A stretch of DNA of 64,000 bases. Source: Glebionis coronaria (Eukaryota > Streptophyta > Magnoliopsida > Asterales > Asteraceae). Positions 36,483 through 48,753 of this stretch are shown here, in pieces. Position 1 is the first letter of the stretch, and every line of letters begins with the position of its first letter. The notes under the pieces are model-generated. The model was not told the origin of the DNA. It saw only the letters and a list, made by a program, of their open reading frames with translations, and made no database searches. The DNA lies in contig CM046876.1 in assembly GCA_025667525.1 (NCBI GenBank), positions 534,428,038-534,492,037 on the forward strand. Direction: 5' to 3'. The translations under genes were made by a program, and so were the position numbers.

Positions 36483-36976
36483 TGTTGATCCCAAACATAG
36501 ATCAATTTAGCTTTGTGTAAACGAGATTGAATCAAGTTAACACTTAGAGACACTTTGTTGTGTATGAAACAATCTAAGTATTATGTGGAATTAATACTTA
36601 GAACAAGAACAAACAAAACATAATAAACCAAACTTTCACTTTGATTGATGATCGAACTTGTGTACAATGAAAGTGTAAAAACATACATTAAACTAAAACC
36701 TAAAGGCCTCCTTTTATAGACTAAGGAGCCTTGTACAAGAGTCTAACTATCAGCTATTCTAGGTAAAGATAAATATAGAAAATACAAGGTCGAACATATC
36801 TTTACTAGAAATAAAAAACGTGTAGACTAAGTATTATATCGGTGCTTGGACTTCTCTTCATCAGCGCTTGATTTCTTCTTGTCAACGCTTGTTCTGTCAA
36901 CGCTTGATTTCTTCTTATCAACGTCCAATTAACTCCTGTCAGCGTCTACGTGCCTTGGCTCATTTTATTCCCAACA
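36483..36976 (-). repeat. 5' LTR of element B, 494 bp
   Basis: In element sense TGTTGGGAATAAAATGAGCC...GGGATCAACA. TATA box TATAAAAG is at 36711-36718. Near the U3 start (36855-36960) is an array of RNCGYTGACA-type motifs, here on the minus strand. Sequence after 36976 (AGTGT...) is the old insertion site; the matching duplication lies left of the window. Confidence 0.92.
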
Positions 36977-39380
36977 AGTGTGGCTAGAATTAGAATAATC
37001 CTTCGATTGAGTGCGCATGCACTAACGTAGAGAATGGGGGTAGCAAAGAAGATTCTTTTTGGGGTTTTTCGTTTTTTCAATTTTTTTTTGTTTTTGATTG
37101 TTTTTTAATTTTTTTTGGATTTTTGGATGTATTACGTAGACTCAAATCTACAAATCTCTCCTCGAATCAATTTCTCGATTAAAGGAGCCTCAAGGAATTA
37201 AAACGGTCAAATTGAGTGAACGTCTTCGATGACTTTAGAACGTTGGTGGAACACCAAACGCTCAAGAGGGTTTAATCTTGAAAACAAGCAAATATAATAT
37301 ACGTAGATAATACTTTGGTTGGCAAACCCTCGATTAGCCCTCTTTCTCAAAACAGGCACAACCAAGCGGGGGAAACAAGGCGGCGCTAAGCACTTAAGAG
37401 CCTTTTTCCCTTAGGTCGTGAAATAAAACCGCCTTATACCCAACTTATAGTGTGTGTTAATCAAAATTAAGCCTCACGAAAGTATTTATCTATTTTGCCT
37501 TTTTGTTTTTGATTTAGATTCGAATACAATAATTGAGTGATGAAATCCCAATTAAGGTTGCGTTTTCATGCTTTTGGAGATATTGTAAATTTATTGTGAT
37601 ACGTATACAATATATTAATAATATTCACAAAAACAAACGAACACGAATATATTTACAATATAGTAAAATTACTGTTGTGTGTTTAATATATGAAAACTAA
37701 ACACGATTTATTTGGATATTATAATATAATAAGAAAAATAACAAAAATGAGTATGTACGTTATATACGCTTTCCTAAAATGAAAAGCAAAAAACGCACTA
37801 CTCACACAAACATGATATGTATAATGGCACTAAAAACACCTCCCCGGAAACGGCGGCAAAATTGATGTGAGTAAAATATACCTCTTTTAGGAAAAAGAAA
37901 GTATAAGCCGATAAGTATTAATCGATGCGGTTTAGGAAAACCGTAAAGACGAAAAGTTCAAGTTCGTTCTCGGTGGATGTGTATGTCTATTAGGCCAAAT
38001 ATATAAAAATCAAGTTTGGATTAGTGTCGTTTTAGGGTTTAGAGAAAGAAAATTAAAAGACGATCTACACTACGAGTAAATTACGACGAGTGACGTAAAA
38101 ACGTAAACGTAATGACGTAAAACGCGACGAAATTAAAAATTAAACCTAAAAATAATTTAAAAACTAAAAATAAGTCTAAAATAATATAAATAAGAATAAA
38201 AATTCAATAAATAAATTTTAAAACCTTTTATTAATTAAATATTCAATTTTTAATGCTAATTAAAGCCCTAAAATTAAATATAATTAACAAAAAGTCCAAA
38301 ATATTAAATATTATCAAAAACATATCTTATTTATATTAATTTAACATTAAAAAGTATTTTCCCTAAAATTTTAAAACTATTTTTGTGTTTTTTAAATGCT
38401 AAAAACACTTTTTAAACTAAAATAATCACAAAAAATAATAAGATAATGAGAAAATTAATTTTACTTTTCTAAAAATCATAAAACACTTAACTGAACATGG
38501 GAAAAGTGAAAAAGTTGTAAAAAGTACTTTTAAGCCTAATAAGACAAAAACAGTTTAAATAAAAAGTATTTAAAACTTAAAATAATTCTAGAAATTAATA
38601 AAAGAAAGTGAAAAATGAAATTACTTTTTGGAAAATCTTAAAATAACTTACTAATAAGTGTGAAAACACTTATCCTTTTACCACTTAAAACAAATAAAAA
38701 TGAGACCAAAACGTGTATTTAATGTCGTAAAAGTCGGAATTATGCGTGGTTTGTGTTTTTATTGTGTTTTAGGACCAAATTATGAAAAAGGAAGAAAACA
38801 CGGGCTTTCACGGGCTTTTATCGAAGAAAAAGACATAAGACAAAGTCAAAAGATCAAAAGTGCAAAAAGAACGGAAGTCAAAGGCTTATTCTGAAGATTT
38901 ATCGAAGACAAAGACCAAAGACGGAAGTTTAAGGAAATCGAAGAAGCAAGTCTAATAAAAGAAGAAAATTAGAAGACGAGTTCATTTTATCTATCGACAA
39001 ATCCCGAGACAAAGTCAAGAAAGACGAGTTATTTAAAAAGACGAGAAGACAAAGAGAAAGAAGGAAGCAACAACACCACATCCCTCCCACAATAAATAGA
39101 CCTTAAACCTTCATTTTTTAATAGTTAGTTTCATTTGTTTTAGTTTTTCATTAAGGTGATTAGGAGTAGGTTTTAATTACTTTCTCTCTCTAGTTTTATT
39201 TCAAGTTTTCTTAAGCTTTTCATCTTTAATCTTGTGTTTTTGAATCTTAATCTTAATCATTAATTCAAGCTTATTAAATATATCTTATTCTTCCTTTCTT
39301 ATTGTTAATCTTATGTTTTGATTTGGTTGATCATGTAGTTTATTTGATCTTTATGCTTATTTGATTATTCAAGTGCTTAT
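36977..39380 (-). mobile_element. Fragment of an Athila/Tat-type Ty3/gypsy element (I)
   Basis: In minus sense 37841-37860 reads TTTGCCGCCGTTTCCGGGGA, close to the tRNA-Asp-type primer-binding site TGGCGCCGTT(G/T)CCGGGGA of Athila/Tat elements. Immediately right of it, TGATGTGAG at 37863 would be the LTR inner edge. LTR-like AT-rich sequence runs from there toward 39380, where G inserted. Left of the site is non-coding leader up to B. I see no gag or pol and could not define the LTR outer end. A plus-strand TATA-like/leader arrangement near 39094-39240 may instead belong to another unit. Confidence 0.45.
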
Positions 39381-40174
39381 TGATGGTTTATGAAGTTCAT
39401 AACAATTATTAAAAACCCTAATATGGATCAAAGCACACATAGCGGAAGCGAATTAACAAGATCATAATTAACACAATTATAATTAACCGAGTTAGGGTTA
39501 CATACCTTTATCCTAGCAACGATCCACAAGACAACAGAACAATCACCGATTAGGGTTAATCACGAACACCACCAGGATATAGTCTAAAGTAAGACTATAT
39601 CACGATCTTGTACACACGTAATACCGCGAGTTAATCGTGAGTCTAGCACGAACAAACCGAGCTTCCATGCTTATGGAGTATCTACCCAACAACCCTAGAG
39701 AGGGGCTAGGACTAGATATATTAAATAGCAAAAATCGAAAACCAAAACCCTAATTGAAGGGGTGTTTGGCCGGCGATTAAGAGCAAGAGAAAGGGGGAGA
39801 GGAGTAAAAATTATGAAGGCCTTGGGTTTGTTTATATAGCCCTCGGAAAAACTTTTCCTCCAAGTTTAAACAAAATTAGGAAAGAAAATATTTTCTCTCC
39901 TTCCCTTTTCTCCTTAGGCCGACGGTTCCTCAATCCCATAAGGGTCTTTCGGAACTTTTACGTGTTCCTTCTTTTAGCTTCTATTTAATTCCATAACGGT
40001 CGTTTATACTTAACTTTTAATGATTAACGATCGTTATTTAAGCTTTGGTTTGATTTAATAAATATAATAAATATATTTAATAAATAAATTAACCCTTTAC
40101 GTAATGTGTGCAATCCCATAATCCCGAGTTCGATCCTATCTCACAACTATCAATTTTAAGTCCATAAACTTTCA
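39381..40174 (-). repeat. 3' LTR of element G, 794 bp
   Basis: In element sense TGAAAGTTTATGG...AAACCATCA. The tract AAGTGGGAG lies just inside at 40176-40184 (minus sense), consistent with a polypurine tract. The left 540 bp match 56771-57318. Confidence 0.85.
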
Positions 40175-40917
40175 GCTCCCACTTGATCAAAATTCGAATA
40201 TCGTGATCACATTGATTAGCGTCTAGTTAGACTCATAATGTCAATAGTACAACTCGAGTAAGGTCTCCTGAACAAAACCTTTTAATGATACATCATCATT
40301 ATTATTATCCTTTCATTTCAAATACAACGTTAATAGTATATGGATCTTAGTCATTCCTTTATTAACTATTATGTTTCTCGTTTACAGATATAGCAAGATT
40401 ACCAAAACACATTTGGGTGTGACCACACAAACATCTTACTACTTCCCCGAGGGGCCCAGCTGTATTTATACTTCAAAATAATTTGAAGGAAACAAATCCC
40501 ATTTTGACTACAAGCAAAACACATGAACTTTGCAACACTTCTGAAAATATCCCTTATAGCTACCAGTTACGTTTAGCGTTAGGTTACCTTACAGAAATGC
40601 ACTACATTCAATGCAGTTTTCTGGTACTCAGGTCTAAGGATAATTATTTATGATTTACTTAATGAAAAATATCAATAAAGTAAAATCATATAGTTGGGAT
40701 AAGTCCAATATTTGATCCATCAAATATCATCCAAAATTGACCAATATATTTTCAAGTATACTCTGTCACTATTTTGAATTGTCTTAGTTTAATAATACTC
40801 CCATATTATTAATCGACAACAGACATTTAGAAACATCATAATGCTCATGGATTAAAACATGTAAAATAGAATACAAAATCAAATAACATAAAAATAAACG
40901 AAATCCAATATTTATTT
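40175..40917 (-). mobile_element. 3' untranslated part of element G
   Basis: Non-coding stretch between the G polypurine tract and the site where A inserted. It continues the G sequence at 52385. TATTT at 40913-40917 is the left copy of the A target duplication. Confidence 0.7.
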
Positions 40918-40947
40918 TGTTGGGAATAAATTAAGGCCAGATCACTT

Positions 40948-41056
40948 GAGCGCTGACAAGAGTAAAACAAGCGTTGACAAGAGCAAAACAAGCGCTGACA
41001 GCTCAAGCGTTGACAAGATAAAGTCAAGCGTTGATACATTGAAGACAAGCACTGAT
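40948..41056 (+). repeat. RNCGYTGACA motif array in U3 of element A
   Basis: AGCGCTGACA, AGCGTTGACA, AGCGCTGACA, AGCGTTGACA, AGCGTTGATA and AGCACTGATG occur in one orientation, mostly 21 bp apart. TTGAC within the T variants is the W-box core bound by WRKY factors (established knowledge); whether it is bound here is unknown. It is also present in the 3' LTR at 51897-52005 and, reversed, in the LTRs of B, C and D. Confidence 0.9.
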
Positions 41057-41188
41057 GGGAAGATATACTCTACGCGTTTATTGTATTCTAGATTACTTCT
41101 AGTAAAGATAGGAACAACAATGTATTTTCTATATTTATCTTTACCTAGAATAGCTGGTACTAGATTATTGTACAAGGATTCTTATGTC

Positions 41189-41196
41189 TATAAAAG
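41189..41196 (+). promoter_or_regulatory. TATA box of element A LTR
   Basis: TATAAAAG, conserved in the 3' LTR (52139-52146) and in the B (36711-36718) and D (60447-60454) LTRs. C has TATAAATG (57549-57556). Confidence 0.75.
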
Positions 41197-41436
41197 AAGA
41201 CCTTTAGGTTAATGTTTCATATAAGTTTTCATTCGTAAACTACTTTCATTGTAAGCAAGTTTGATATCATTAATCAAAGTGAAAGTTTGTTTATATCATT
41301 GTGTGTTCTTGTTTAAGTGTTAATTCCGCATAACACTTAGATTATCATAAGCATAGACAAAGGTTTCTCTAAGTGTATAACTTGATCTAATCTCGTATAC
41401 ATAAAGCTAAATCGATCTAAGTTTGGGATCAACAAG

Positions 41437-41448
41437 TGGTATCAGAGC
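41437..41448 (+). other. Primer-binding site of element A
   Basis: TGGTATCAGAGC, a perfect tRNA-iMet-type site, 2 nt after the LTR. Confidence 0.95.
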
Positions 41449-41533
41449 TTGTTGAGGAACTTTTGATCTTAAAGAACACAAGAACCCTAAAAATCACCAA
41501 AACCCTAATTTTCTCAAAAACCCTAACAACATC

Positions 41534-44365
41534 ATGTCTGAAGCAATAAACTCCTCCTCCTCATCTTTACCAAACATCAAGATTCCCATGCTTGATGCAA
41601 CCAACTTTGATTTGTGGAAATTCAACTTTGAGCAATATCTGGGGATCTATGACTACACACTCTGGGAGATCATTGAATATGGAAACACATTCGATAAAGC
41701 CCAAAAGATTGTTGATGCTATTACTCAAAGATCAGCTGTTGTTCGATGTTCTGAAGAAGATAAGAAAGGAAAACCTGGAGATGGTAGAGCTGTGTCTGCT
41801 GATGACATAGCAAAGAAAAGGGTCGACATGAAAGCCCTAAATATTATGAAAGTCTCTTTGGGACAAGAGAACCAGCATAAATATAGAGGCTATGAATCTG
41901 TTAAAAACCTTTGGGAAGCTCTTGAAGTTGCATATGGTGGCAATGCAGACACTAAGGAAGAGAAGAAAAAGCAACTCATGCATGATTATGCTGTCTTCAA
42001 GGCTCAACCCAATGAGAAACTGAGTAGTGTGAGAAGCAGATTGCTTGACATTACAAGCAAGTTTTCCTTCATGGGGACACAACTTGGTGATGTTGACATT
42101 AATGCTACCTTTCTCAAAAGTCTTGGTGAGGCATGGAAGATTGAGGCAAGATCAATTCTTGCCAATAATACCTACAAAAGTTCCACGTTTGATGACATCT
42201 ACAACAAACTAAGGCTGTTGGAAGATGAAACTCTTTTAGAGCATGGAAGCAAGTCTACCACCAGTAAAATGGCCTTCTTCTCTCATAGTGAACGTCAATT
42301 CAATCAGAAGGACTCTTACATGCATCCAGTTACTGGATCATCATATGTCAGCGCTGGAACAAGTCCTGTCAACGTCTCCTATTCAGACGCTGACACATTC
42401 AAGAGTGACTCCCCAAGAGTTAAACCTGCTGGTTTAGATTTGGATACTGTATGTGCTTATATTGCTTCTTTGCCCAATGGTTCAGTGATTACATATGAGG
42501 ACCTTGAGCAGATAAGTGATGAGCACTTGGAAGAGATGGACATTAAGTGGAACATGGCTCTTGCTAGTATAAGAGCAAATAGGTGGAACAGAAGGTTTAA
42601 GAAGAAGATGACCTTCAATGCAAAAGACACAGCTGGATTTGATAAATCCAAAGTTGAATGCTACAACTATCATCGTATGGGGCACTCTATGAGGGAATGC
42701 AGATCTCCTAGAAGATCTAATGTTGGTAAACCCTCAAGTCAAGTTGTTAAAGCTCAGGATTCCAAATCCATGGTTGCAATTCAAGGAATTGATGGTATGG
42801 GATGGGATTGGAGCTTTCTGGCTAAGAATGTTGAAGAGGATAAAGCTTTGGTTGCTGAGGTTGAAGAAGAAGAGCATGTTGAATATGCTCTCATGGCACA
42901 CTCCTCCTCTTCATCTGATAATGAGGTATACAATGATGCTTTTTGTAGTAAAGGTTGTAGGTTAAACACTGAGAAACTTAACAAAGAGGTGTTAAGATTA
43001 TTAAGTGATGTGAGTACTGAAAAGTGCAAACTGTCTAATTACCAAGTAGCTCTCACTCAAACTGAGAAAACCGTATCCGAATACAAGAAAATGGAATTTG
43101 ACTTAAAAGATAAAATAAATATCTTAAAACATGAGTTAAATGCTAGTATGGATATTAGAAACATCATGGAAAGGGTTAATGGTGAGTTATAGGCTAAATT
43201 AGATGAGGCCATTAAGAATAAAGACAATGTTGGCCTTAAAATTCAAAGATTTGATAGAGCCACTCAAACCCTAGGAGACTGAGTGAGTAAACAAAGAGAT
43301 CCTAAGGACATGACTGGGATTGGGATGAATGATTACTCTGTGGTTCCACCACCAGCTGGTGACTTCTATGGTGTCCAACAAAAGGACCTATCTTGGACTG
43401 GTTTGCCAGAATTCCAAGAGGAGGAATTCATTCCTCCACCAAGAGTTGTCACTCCAGTTGAAGAGTACCAACAAAAGTTGACTGACCTGAATGAATGGAA
43501 GAAAGCTAACCCTACTTTGTTTGTTAAGGGTGGCTTGCTATGTGAAAGTCCCAGTGAGTCAACTCTCATTAAGGTTACAAACCCAATCACTGGTAAAGCT
43601 ATTGACCTAGGCTCAAACACTGATAGAAAACCTAGCATTAAATATGCAGAGATGTATAGGAATACTAGGTCACCCAAGAGCCAAGTTAGCAGTAATGGAA
43701 CAGGCTTCTTCTCTTCTAGACCTAAGGTTGTGTCTAGAAAAGCTTGTTACACTTGTGGTAGCTTTTCACACTTGGCATACAAGTGTGTCAACGCTCCCAA
43801 AGCCAGCGCTGACAGGAACAATTTCAGCGCTGACAGGAACAAAGTCAACGTTGTTAGGAAGTCAAACGTTGTCAGACCCAAACCTTGTGTGCAGCAAAGT
43901 CCACAAGTGATTAGACTTGCCCCATTCTTTACTAGAGGGTCTAACACTCATGGACAAAGACCATTTCAAAAGACAAACACCTGGTCAAATAGGCAATGGG
44001 TTTCTGTAGCAAACCCTAGGTTCAACGCTGACAAGGGTAATTTCAGCGTTGATGACACCAATTCCAACGCTGACAGAAACGTGACCAGACCTAAATATTT
44101 GCAACCACAAGGTAAGGGGTCTAAAGATTCTTCAAGCTTAACATGGAGACCCAAGAAAGATCAAAACCCTAATGATAATGGTATTTCAATGACCTGCAAC
44201 AGATTTAATTACATTTCAAAGGTCATTAAAAAACCTATTGGGGTTAACTGGGTATTTCATCCTAAAAAGGATGAAAATGGGGTTGTTGTGAGAACTAAGT
44301 CTGTTCTTATTGAATAACCAGATGAATCCAAGTCTTTTAAGACTTGGGTTCCCAAAGAAAACTAA
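41534..44365 (+). pseudogene. Element A gag, with three premature stops
   Basis: ATG at 41534. Residues about 17-36 hold PMLDATNFDLWKFNFEQYL (DUF4219-like start), about 90-230 the UBN2-type gag core, about 376-389 a first zinc knuckle in which the second Cys is Tyr (CYNYHRMGHSMREC; B keeps Cys), about 440-460 an acidic/Ser stretch, and about 475-600 a coiled coil. A second knuckle CYTCGSFSHLAYKC is at 43745-43786, followed by a basic tail with ADRN-type repeats. Stops: TAG 43190-43192, TGA 43280-43282, TAA 44315-44317. The frame ends TAA at 44363-44365 after WVPKEN. The gag packages element RNA in family knowledge; this copy cannot make it whole. Confidence 0.9.
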
Positions 44366-47300
44366 TTTGTTTTCTATATGTGCAGGGCATTTAAAGACAG
44401 GTCAATGATTATGGATATTGGGATAGTGGATGCTCAAGGCACATGACTGGGAAGGAAGACTATTTGACGAACTTCACTCCCATTAAAGATGGTGATAAGG
44501 TTTACTTTGGAGGCGGATATGGTACTATCACAGGCAAAGGAACCCTTCTCACCAAGAATTTGCGTTTTGAGAACGTCTTTCGGGTAAAAGAACTTGATTA
44601 CAACCTTTTTAGTGTATCACAAGTTTGTGATAACAAAAATAAAGTTCTGTTTACTGATACTGAGTGTTTGGTGTTAAGCAAGGATTTTAAGATCCCTGAT
44701 GAGAAATATATTGAATATAGAACACCTAGGCATAAAGACATATACAATGTGAACTTGAATGGAATTAAAATGAACAATAATATGTCTTGTTTTTATGCTA
44801 AAGCCTCAGTAGATGAAAGTAATTTATGGCATAGGAGACTAGGGCACATAAATTTTAAAAATATAAATAAGCTTGTGAGACTTGGCTTGGTTGATGGTTT
44901 GCCTGAGAAGGCCTTCCACAATGACCACTCTTGTGTTGCATGTCTTAAAGTTAAAGGCAAGCAGCACAAGGTCTCATTTAAGTCCAAACAGGTGCATACT
45001 AGTTCTAGACCTCTTCATATGCTACACATGGATTTGGTCCAACCAATATAGAAAGTTTGAATGGTAAGTCATATTGCTTTGTCATCATAGATGACTTCTC
45101 TAGGTTTACTTGGACATTCTTTCTAGCTTTGAAGAGTGACACAGCTGATATTCTAATTGATTTTATCACTCAGATTGAGAAGAGGTCTGGCAATGAAGTT
45201 AAAATGCTTAGGAGTGATAATGGTGGTGAATTTAGGAATAAGAAGCTAGATGATTTCTGTGCCAGGAAAGGAATTACTAGGCAATTTAGTATTGCTAGAA
45301 CCCCACAGCAAAATGGGGTTGCTGAGAGGAAAATAGAACCCTAATTGAAGCAGCCAGAACAATGTTGGTTGATGCTCATTTTCCTATAGCATTTTGGGCT
45401 GAGGCTGTTAATACAGCTTGTTATGTTCAAAATAGAGCATTAGTTAACAAAATTCAGAACAAAACACCTTATGAGTTACTTTGGGGAAGAAAACCTAATA
45501 TTGGTTTTCTCAGACCTTTTGGTTGTCATGTAGTAGTTTTAGACACTAGTGATGCCTTAGGGAAATTTAGTGCAAAAGGTGATGAGGGCTACTTCATGGG
45601 GTATTCAGTGCAGAGCAAGGGATATATGGTTTATCTTAAAGAAGAAAAACGTATACTTGAAAGAGTACATGTTAGGTTTTTAGAAAATAAACCTAGTGAT
45701 CCTGAAAGTGGTCCTAATTGGTTGTTTGACTTGGAACCTTTGTCTAGAACTTTAAATTATATGCCTGTCACTAATCCAGACATTGTGAAGGTAACTTCAA
45801 ATGTGATGGAGGAACAAGTTGTTGATGTTTCAGGTACTCAGGTTCATGAAAAGGTTGGATCACAAGCAAAAAATACATCTCCTATCCAAGAATATGTTAC
45901 AATTCCCATTTGGACAGATGTTTTTGCTGCTGCTGCTGCTGGTAAAGATAATGGTGGTCTCCAAGTACCACCAGATACAAACATGCATGGTCCTTCAGGC
46001 GCTGACAAAGGCAAATCTAGCGCTGACAAGACCAATTCAGACGTTGATGGTTCAGACGTTGACAACAACAGTTCAAGCGTTGTTAGCCCAAGCGCTGACA
46101 AACAAGATTCAGGCGTTGACAACACTTCTGCACATCTTTTCTCTTCCATTTTTAAACAAGGTGAACCTTCTAATATTTATGAAGAGGTTCATCCTCATGT
46201 TGATGAAAGAGAGTCTGATGAAGAAGATATTGGCAACATGGAGAATGAGGTTGAAGATACCAGATTGTTTGAGGGAGGAGTTCTTACTTCCACTATGAAG
46301 AATCATCCTCCTTCACAAATCATTGGTAATGTTAATACTCCAGTTCAGACTAGAAGATCTCATCAAGGTCTTGGTGGGTTTATTGCCAATATACACAAGA
46401 AGGTTGATACCCCTCTTGTGCAAGCATGTTTGTTTGCCTGTTTTCTGTCACAACAGGAACCCAAGAAGATATTTGATGCTCTCAAAGAACCAAGTTGGGT
46501 GGAAGCAATGCAGGATGAGCTTCCCCAATTTGCAATTCAGGATGTTTGGGAGCTGGTTGATTGTCCCAGATATGTCAGACCTATAGGGACAAGATGGGTT
46601 CTAAGAAACAAGAGAGATGAAAGAGGCATTGTGGTCAGAAACAAGGCAAGGTTAGTGGCTCAGGGATATACACAAGACGAGGGGATAGACTATAAGGAAG
46701 TCTTTGCACCAGTTGCAAGGATTGAAGCTATCAGGATCTTTTTAGCCTATGCATCCTGCATGGGCTTCACTGTCTATCAAATTGATGTCAAGAGTGCCTT
46801 CCTCTATGGAACTATTGTTGAGGAGGTATATGTGATGCAGCCTCCTGGTTTTGAGGATCCAGAGAATCCAGATAAAGTGTATAGAGTCAAAAAGTCTATG
46901 TATGGCCTTCATCAAGCCCCTAGAGCATGGTATGGTACTTTGTCTACCTATTTGGTGGACAATGGGTTCAAGAGGGGCACCATAGATCAGACACTATTTA
47001 CAAAGAAGAAAGGCAAGGATGTGTTGCTTGTTCAGGTCTATGTTGATGATATCATTTTTGGGTCTACTGATCCAAAGATGAGTGAGGATTTCTCCAAGCT
47101 TATGACAGACAAATTCAAGATGAGTGCTATGGGGGAGATGAACTTCTTTCTTGGTTTACAAGTTCAGTAGAAAGAAGATGGTATCTTTATCTCCCAGGAT
47201 AAATATGTGGCTGAGATCTTGAAGAAGTTTGGCTTTTCTCCACATGAAAAGAGGGCTACTACTCCTATGGATAGAGAACACCCTTGGGGAAAGATTGGAG

Positions 47301-47986
47301 ATGGGAAAGATGTTAATGTCAGGCACTATAGATCCATGATTGGATCCTTGATGTATCTTATAGCCTCCAGACCTGATATCATGTTTATTGTGTGTGCTTG
47401 TGCACGCCATCTAGTGACTCCCAAAGAATGTCACCTTTATGCTGTGAAGAGGATCTTTAGGTACCTAAGATGCTATCTTGGTCTTGGTTTGTGGTACCCA
47501 AAGGATTCACCATTGGAGCTGATTGCTTATTCAGATAGTGATTATGGAGGTGATAAATTTGATAGGAAATCCATAACTGATGGATGTCAGTTTCTTGGGA
47601 GCAGGTTGATATCTTGGCAATGCAAGAAACAAATAGTGGTGGCTAATTCTACAACTGAAGCTGAGTATGTGGCTGCAGCTGCTTGTTGTGGACAAGTTTT
47701 GTGGATTCAGAACCAGCTGTTGGACTATGGGTATAATTTCATGCATACCAAGATATTTGTTGACAATAACAGCACTTTATGCATCATTAAGAATCCTGTA
47801 CATCATTCTAAAACTAAACACATAGAAATTAGACACCATTTTATAAGAGATTGCTTTGAAAAAGGTTTAATACAACCAGATAGGGTTGACATTGAGGAAA
47901 ATGTGTCAGATTTATTAACTAAACCTTTTGATGTTGGGAGGTTTCAATACTTGGTAATAAGTATTGGAATGGTCAATCTCGCATAA
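44366..47986 (+). pseudogene. Element A pol: protease, integrase, RT and RNase H, broken in four places
   Basis: A TAA (44392-44394) replaces a Gln codon of B just before protease DSGCSRHMTG (44422-44451). Then come the pre-integrase block LWHRRLGHINFKN, the zinc region and HMDL. There a 4 nt deletion (about 45033-45036) shifts the frame. The integrase core continues in 45057-45344 ([18 protein letters not shown]) until a lost A in an A-run near 45330. The frame 45362-47170 carries integrase C-terminus, a long acidic linker with SADK/GVDN repeats (about 46000-46130) and RT with intact YVDD (47039-47050). A TAG at 47168-47170 precedes RNase H (47207-47986; EAEYVAAAACCGQVLWI). Products would process, integrate and copy the element. 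Confidence 0.92.
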
Positions 47987-48753
47987 TATGTGTTATGGAG
48001 TCTTTTTATAAAAGTATGTACAGGATGATGCATTGTTATTGGTCTTATGATTTTGATTTTCCACTATATTTTTCTAACACTGACAAAGGTTGCTTGAACG
48101 CTGATAAGTGTTTTTGCAACGTTGTCAGCAATATAATTGTCTAACGCTGACAAAGCTTCCCTCAACGCTGACATGTGTTATCGGGGCGTTGTCAGCAACA
48201 ATGTTAGTTTTGTGGTTTTCAATCTAAATGTGCAGATGGTGTTAGGAGTATACCATTGGATACAGAGTTGCTTATGGATCAATGGAGAAGCATTTGGACA
48301 AGTTTTTATTTATGGATGATGGTTGGAATTTTAAATTCCTATCTTGACATAAATTTTTATGTTCATGCATATTTTTGGAAACCTTATGTATCATAGTTTA
48401 AGGGGGGGTTTTAGGAACCTTTAGGATGTTTGGGTATCCATATGATACTCTTATCACAATTCTAGATTGTGTCCACAGGTGAGTATGAGTTAGTTTTACT
48501 AAATCATGAGGCACTGTAGCATGCAAAGTTGATATACTATGCATGTTGCCAAGACATTTTTGGCCTAGAATTGGTTGTGGTCTGTTGGGTGACTTTGGAA
48601 TAATTTTGTTATGGGATTTTCCTGGGAGTAACAAGGAATTTTATAAGGTAACTTGGTTGTTAAGAGTTTTGGTTAGCAAGGGACACTAGAGGACTGTTAT
48701 GTCTATCTTGCTTAAGCAAGTGTGCATAACTGGACAGTGCTTGCCACCCTACA
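47987..48753 (+). other. Element A spacer between pol and downstream ORF
   Basis: 767 bp, non-coding. It has five motif copies or near-copies (48075-48190: AACGCTGATA, AACGTTGTCA, AACGCTGACA twice, GGCGTTGTCA) and a shared block at 48700-48752. Compared with B (29111-29180 to 28636), about 480 bp just before the ORF start is missing, including the CCAAT/TATA region, so the ATG follows the shared block directly. Confidence 0.75.

Larger units (their letters stand above)
17221..36976 (-). mobile_element. Element B: Sirevirus-like Ty1/copia retrotransposon, interrupted by E and F
   Basis: B reads right to left: 5' LTR (36483-36976), primer-binding site, gag (about 36399-33690), pol (33637-29768), spacer (29767-28636), and a downstream ORF (28635-27812, continuing after E at 19219-17221). 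The last part and the 3' LTR are cut off by F. Gene order and the extra ORF in sense after pol match the Sirevirus (SIRE/Maximus) layout. Every coding region has stops or frameshifts. It forms a subfamily with C, on LTR and downstream-ORF similarity. Confidence 0.9.
40918..41434 (+). repeat. 5' LTR of element A
   Basis: TGTTGGGAATAAATT...GGGATCAACA. It holds a motif array at 40948-41056 (six copies or near-copies spaced 21, 21, 15, 21 and 21 bp) and a TATA box TATAAAAG at 41189-41196, 130-240 bp downstream of the array. It is followed by the primer-binding site. Confidence 0.96.

Noticed and set aside
37001..37140. Possible host gene or exon near T/G-rich sequence between the two nests
   Set aside because: No ORF, no splice-like structure with coding potential; looks like retroelement leader sequence.
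39094..39240. Independent plus-strand promoter and gene start near AATAAATAGACC
   Set aside because: A TATA-like word followed by pyrimidine-rich leader is visible, but no coding sequence follows before the G LTR at 39381; may be part of an LTR.
40946..41212. 88-residue ORF across the A 5' LTR (SADKSKT repeats)
   Set aside because: Encoded by the U3 motif array and reaching past the TATA box; no start-site support. Reported as a motif property instead.
44443..45051. Treating the separate pol ORFs of A as independent genes
   Set aside because: They are consecutive pieces of one pol separated by point stops and small indels when compared with B.
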